Of a stretch of 64,000 bases of DNA, positions 62,931 to 64,000 are shown in pieces (positions within the stretch are counted from its first letter, which is position 1; each line of letters opens with the position of its first letter). Below the pieces are notes generated by a model. It searched no databases, was not told the origin of the DNA, and saw only the letters and a list, made by a program, of their open reading frames with translations. Source of the DNA: Berryella intestinalis (GTDB lineage Bacteria > Actinomycetota > Coriobacteriia > Coriobacteriales > Eggerthellaceae); contig NZ_CP009302.1 in assembly GCF_000814825.1 (NCBI RefSeq), positions 1,488,001-1,552,000 of the forward strand, given 5' to 3'. Made by a program: the position numbers and the translations under genes.

Positions 62931-63755
62931 ATGCTCGCTCGTCCCGAAAACGTTTCCCCCGAAACCTGGGAGAAGGCCCTGGGCGCTTCCCCCGTCGAAC
63001 TGCGCCGCTTGATCCGCACCGGGGCGTACACGGCTCCCACCAGCGGGCTGTGCCCCGGATACGCCCAGGCGAACCTGATCGTCCTACCGAAAGAGCAGGC
63101 ATACGACTTCCTGCTGTTCGCCCAGAGAAACCCCAAGCCCTGCCCGCTTCTGGAGGTGACCGAGACGGGCGCGCGCCAGACCTCCATCTGCGCGACCGAC
63201 TGCGACATCGCCACCGACTTCCCCCGCTACCGCATCTACCGCTACGGGGAGCTGGTCGACGAGACGACGGATGTTTCCGAGCTGTGGAGGGACGACTTCG
63301 TCTCCTTCGTCATCGGATGCTCGTTCTCGTTCGAGTCCGAGCTGGTCGAAGCCGGTATCGAGATGAGGCACAACACCATGGGCAGAAACGTCTCGATGTA
63401 CCTCACCAACGTCGCCTGCCGGCCCGCTGGATCGATGTCGGGAAACATGGTGATGTCCATGCGCCCCATCCCCTACGACCAGGTTGTTCGGGCGACGCAG
63501 ATATCGGGGGCCATACCGCAGGTGCACGGGGCGCCCCTGCATATCGGCGACCCCTCGGCCATCGGGATCGACGACGTGTCCAAGCCCGACTTCGGCGATC
63601 CGGTCGATATCCGCGAAGGAGAGGTTCCCGTGTTCTGGGCCTGCGGCGTCACCCCGCAATCGGTTGTGATGAACTCCAAGCCGCCGCTCGCCATCACGCA
63701 CGCCCCCGGCTGCATGCTGGTCACCGACACCAAAAACATCGACCTGAAGGGATAG
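62931..63755 (+). CDS. DUF1445 putative hydro-lyase / D-glutamate cyclase-like
   Basis: A 274-residue member of the YcsI (DUF1445) family. [34 protein letters not shown], whose core is [13 protein letters not shown], then [21 protein letters not shown], cored on [10 protein letters not shown], and [15 protein letters not shown] are diagnostic. The mammalian homologue D-glutamate cyclase interconverts D-glutamate and 5-oxo-D-proline, which fits a 5-oxoproline operon well: it could add a stereospecific entry or exit. AAAGGAAGG precedes the ATG. Confidence 0.9.
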   Translation: MLARPENVSPETWEKALGASPVELRRLIRTGAYTAPTSGLCPGYAQANLIVLPKEQAYDFLLFAQRNPKPCPLLEVTETGARQTSICATDCDIATDFPRYRIYRYGELVDETTDVSELWRDDFVSFVIGCSFSFESELVEAGIEMRHNTMGRNVSMYLTNVACRPAGSMSGNMVMSMRPIPYDQVVRATQISGAIPQVHGAPLHIGDPSAIGIDDVSKPDFGDPVDIREGEVPVFWACGVTPQSVVMNSKPPLAITHAPGCMLVTDTKNIDLKG

Positions 63756-63808
63756 TCGGCTTGCGGCAAGATCCGTCCGCCGTCCGACCTGGAAAGATAG
63801 GAAACGAT

Positions 63809-64000
63809 ATGCGCGCCATCGACCTCAACTGCGATTTGGGAGAAAGCTTCGGCCGATACACCATGGGGCTCGATGACCAGGTGATCCCCCTGGTCTCAAG
63901 CGTGAACGTCGCGTGCGGGATGCATGCGGGCGACCCGATGGTCATGCGCAGGACCGTGCGCATGGCAACGCAGGCGGGCGTGGCGATCGGGGCGCATCCG
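63809..64000 (+). CDS. pxpA: 5-oxoprolinase subunit PxpA (LamB/YcsF family), partial at right edge
   Basis: The first 64 codons of a LamB/YcsF-family protein. [17 protein letters not shown] and [13 protein letters not shown] are the family's N-terminal signature, with Asp and His residues of a putative deacetylase-like (beta/alpha) barrel active site. It completes the PxpABC set and would provide the lactam-opening subunit. TAGGAAA lies upstream of the ATG. The rest of the gene is beyond the window. Confidence 0.92.
   Translation, partial: MRAIDLNCDLGESFGRYTMGLDDQVIPLVSSVNVACGMHAGDPMVMRRTVRMATQAGVAIGAHP

Overview
The window is a high-GC chromosome segment that looks like a gut Eggerthellaceae-type actinobacterium (class Coriobacteriia). 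Supporting this are Gram-positive-style sortase-anchored surface proteins, a MetH that ends after its cobalamin domain, a fused FolP-FolK, and a dense acyl-CoA/MFS catabolic locus. The lineage is an inference from gene content and composition; no rRNA or tRNA is present to confirm it.

Region by region. 1-3.3 kb: methionine/SAM housekeeping (end of metH, a rhodanese, a Crp/Fnr regulator, metK). 3.5-9.95 kb: one minus-strand transport operon with a Trep_Strep/MptD-like ECF S component, EcfT, a fused double EcfA ATPase and a heterodimeric ABC permease-ATPase pair. 10.2-12.4 kb: a permuted ATP-grasp enzyme overlapping a DUF1461 membrane protein. 12.6-21.7 kb: core genes gltX, birA, folP-folK fusion, ftsH, hpt, maf, tilS and a flavin-binding PPOX-fold protein. 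21.8-27.9 kb: cell-surface region with a MucBP-repeat protein, a divergent LytTR/DUF3021 pair, and a thioester-domain adhesin with a Pro-Val-Asp stalk flanked by near-identical terminator repeats. 28-37.5 kb: Fic protein, RlmD-like methyltransferase, small membrane proteins, ferritin, a giant MacB/FtsX-type ABC protein, an aminotransferase and a universal stress protein.

37.7-57.4 kb is a visibly more AT-rich island with genes in alternating orientation. It encodes a complete-looking CoA-thioester pathway: an acid-CoA ligase, a class III CoA-transferase, three acyl-CoA dehydrogenases with different catalytic-base arrangements, a crotonase lacking both classical glutamates, a FadH-like Fe-S flavoenzyme and an SDR. 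It also carries two MFS transporters, a PaaI-like thioesterase, an MBL hydrolase, a NUDT19-like Nudix enzyme, a MetH-reactivation-domain-like protein paired with an unknown Cys-rich protein, a small unknown membrane protein and a TetR regulator. The gene types overlap with the cai (carnitine) and bai (bile acid) sets but match neither. This is the best candidate for an undescribed system; its substrate cannot be read from sequence.

57.6-64 kb returns to high GC: a MarR-like regulator with a His-rich tail, a TauE/SafE permease whose C-terminus is frameshifted, and a 5-oxoproline operon (pxpB-pxpC-accB-accC-DUF1445-pxpA) whose subunits together equal the domain set of urea carboxylase. Starts were re-chosen from ribosome-binding sites where the longest reading frame was implausible. 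No tRNA, rRNA, CRISPR array, integrase or insertion sequence was found.
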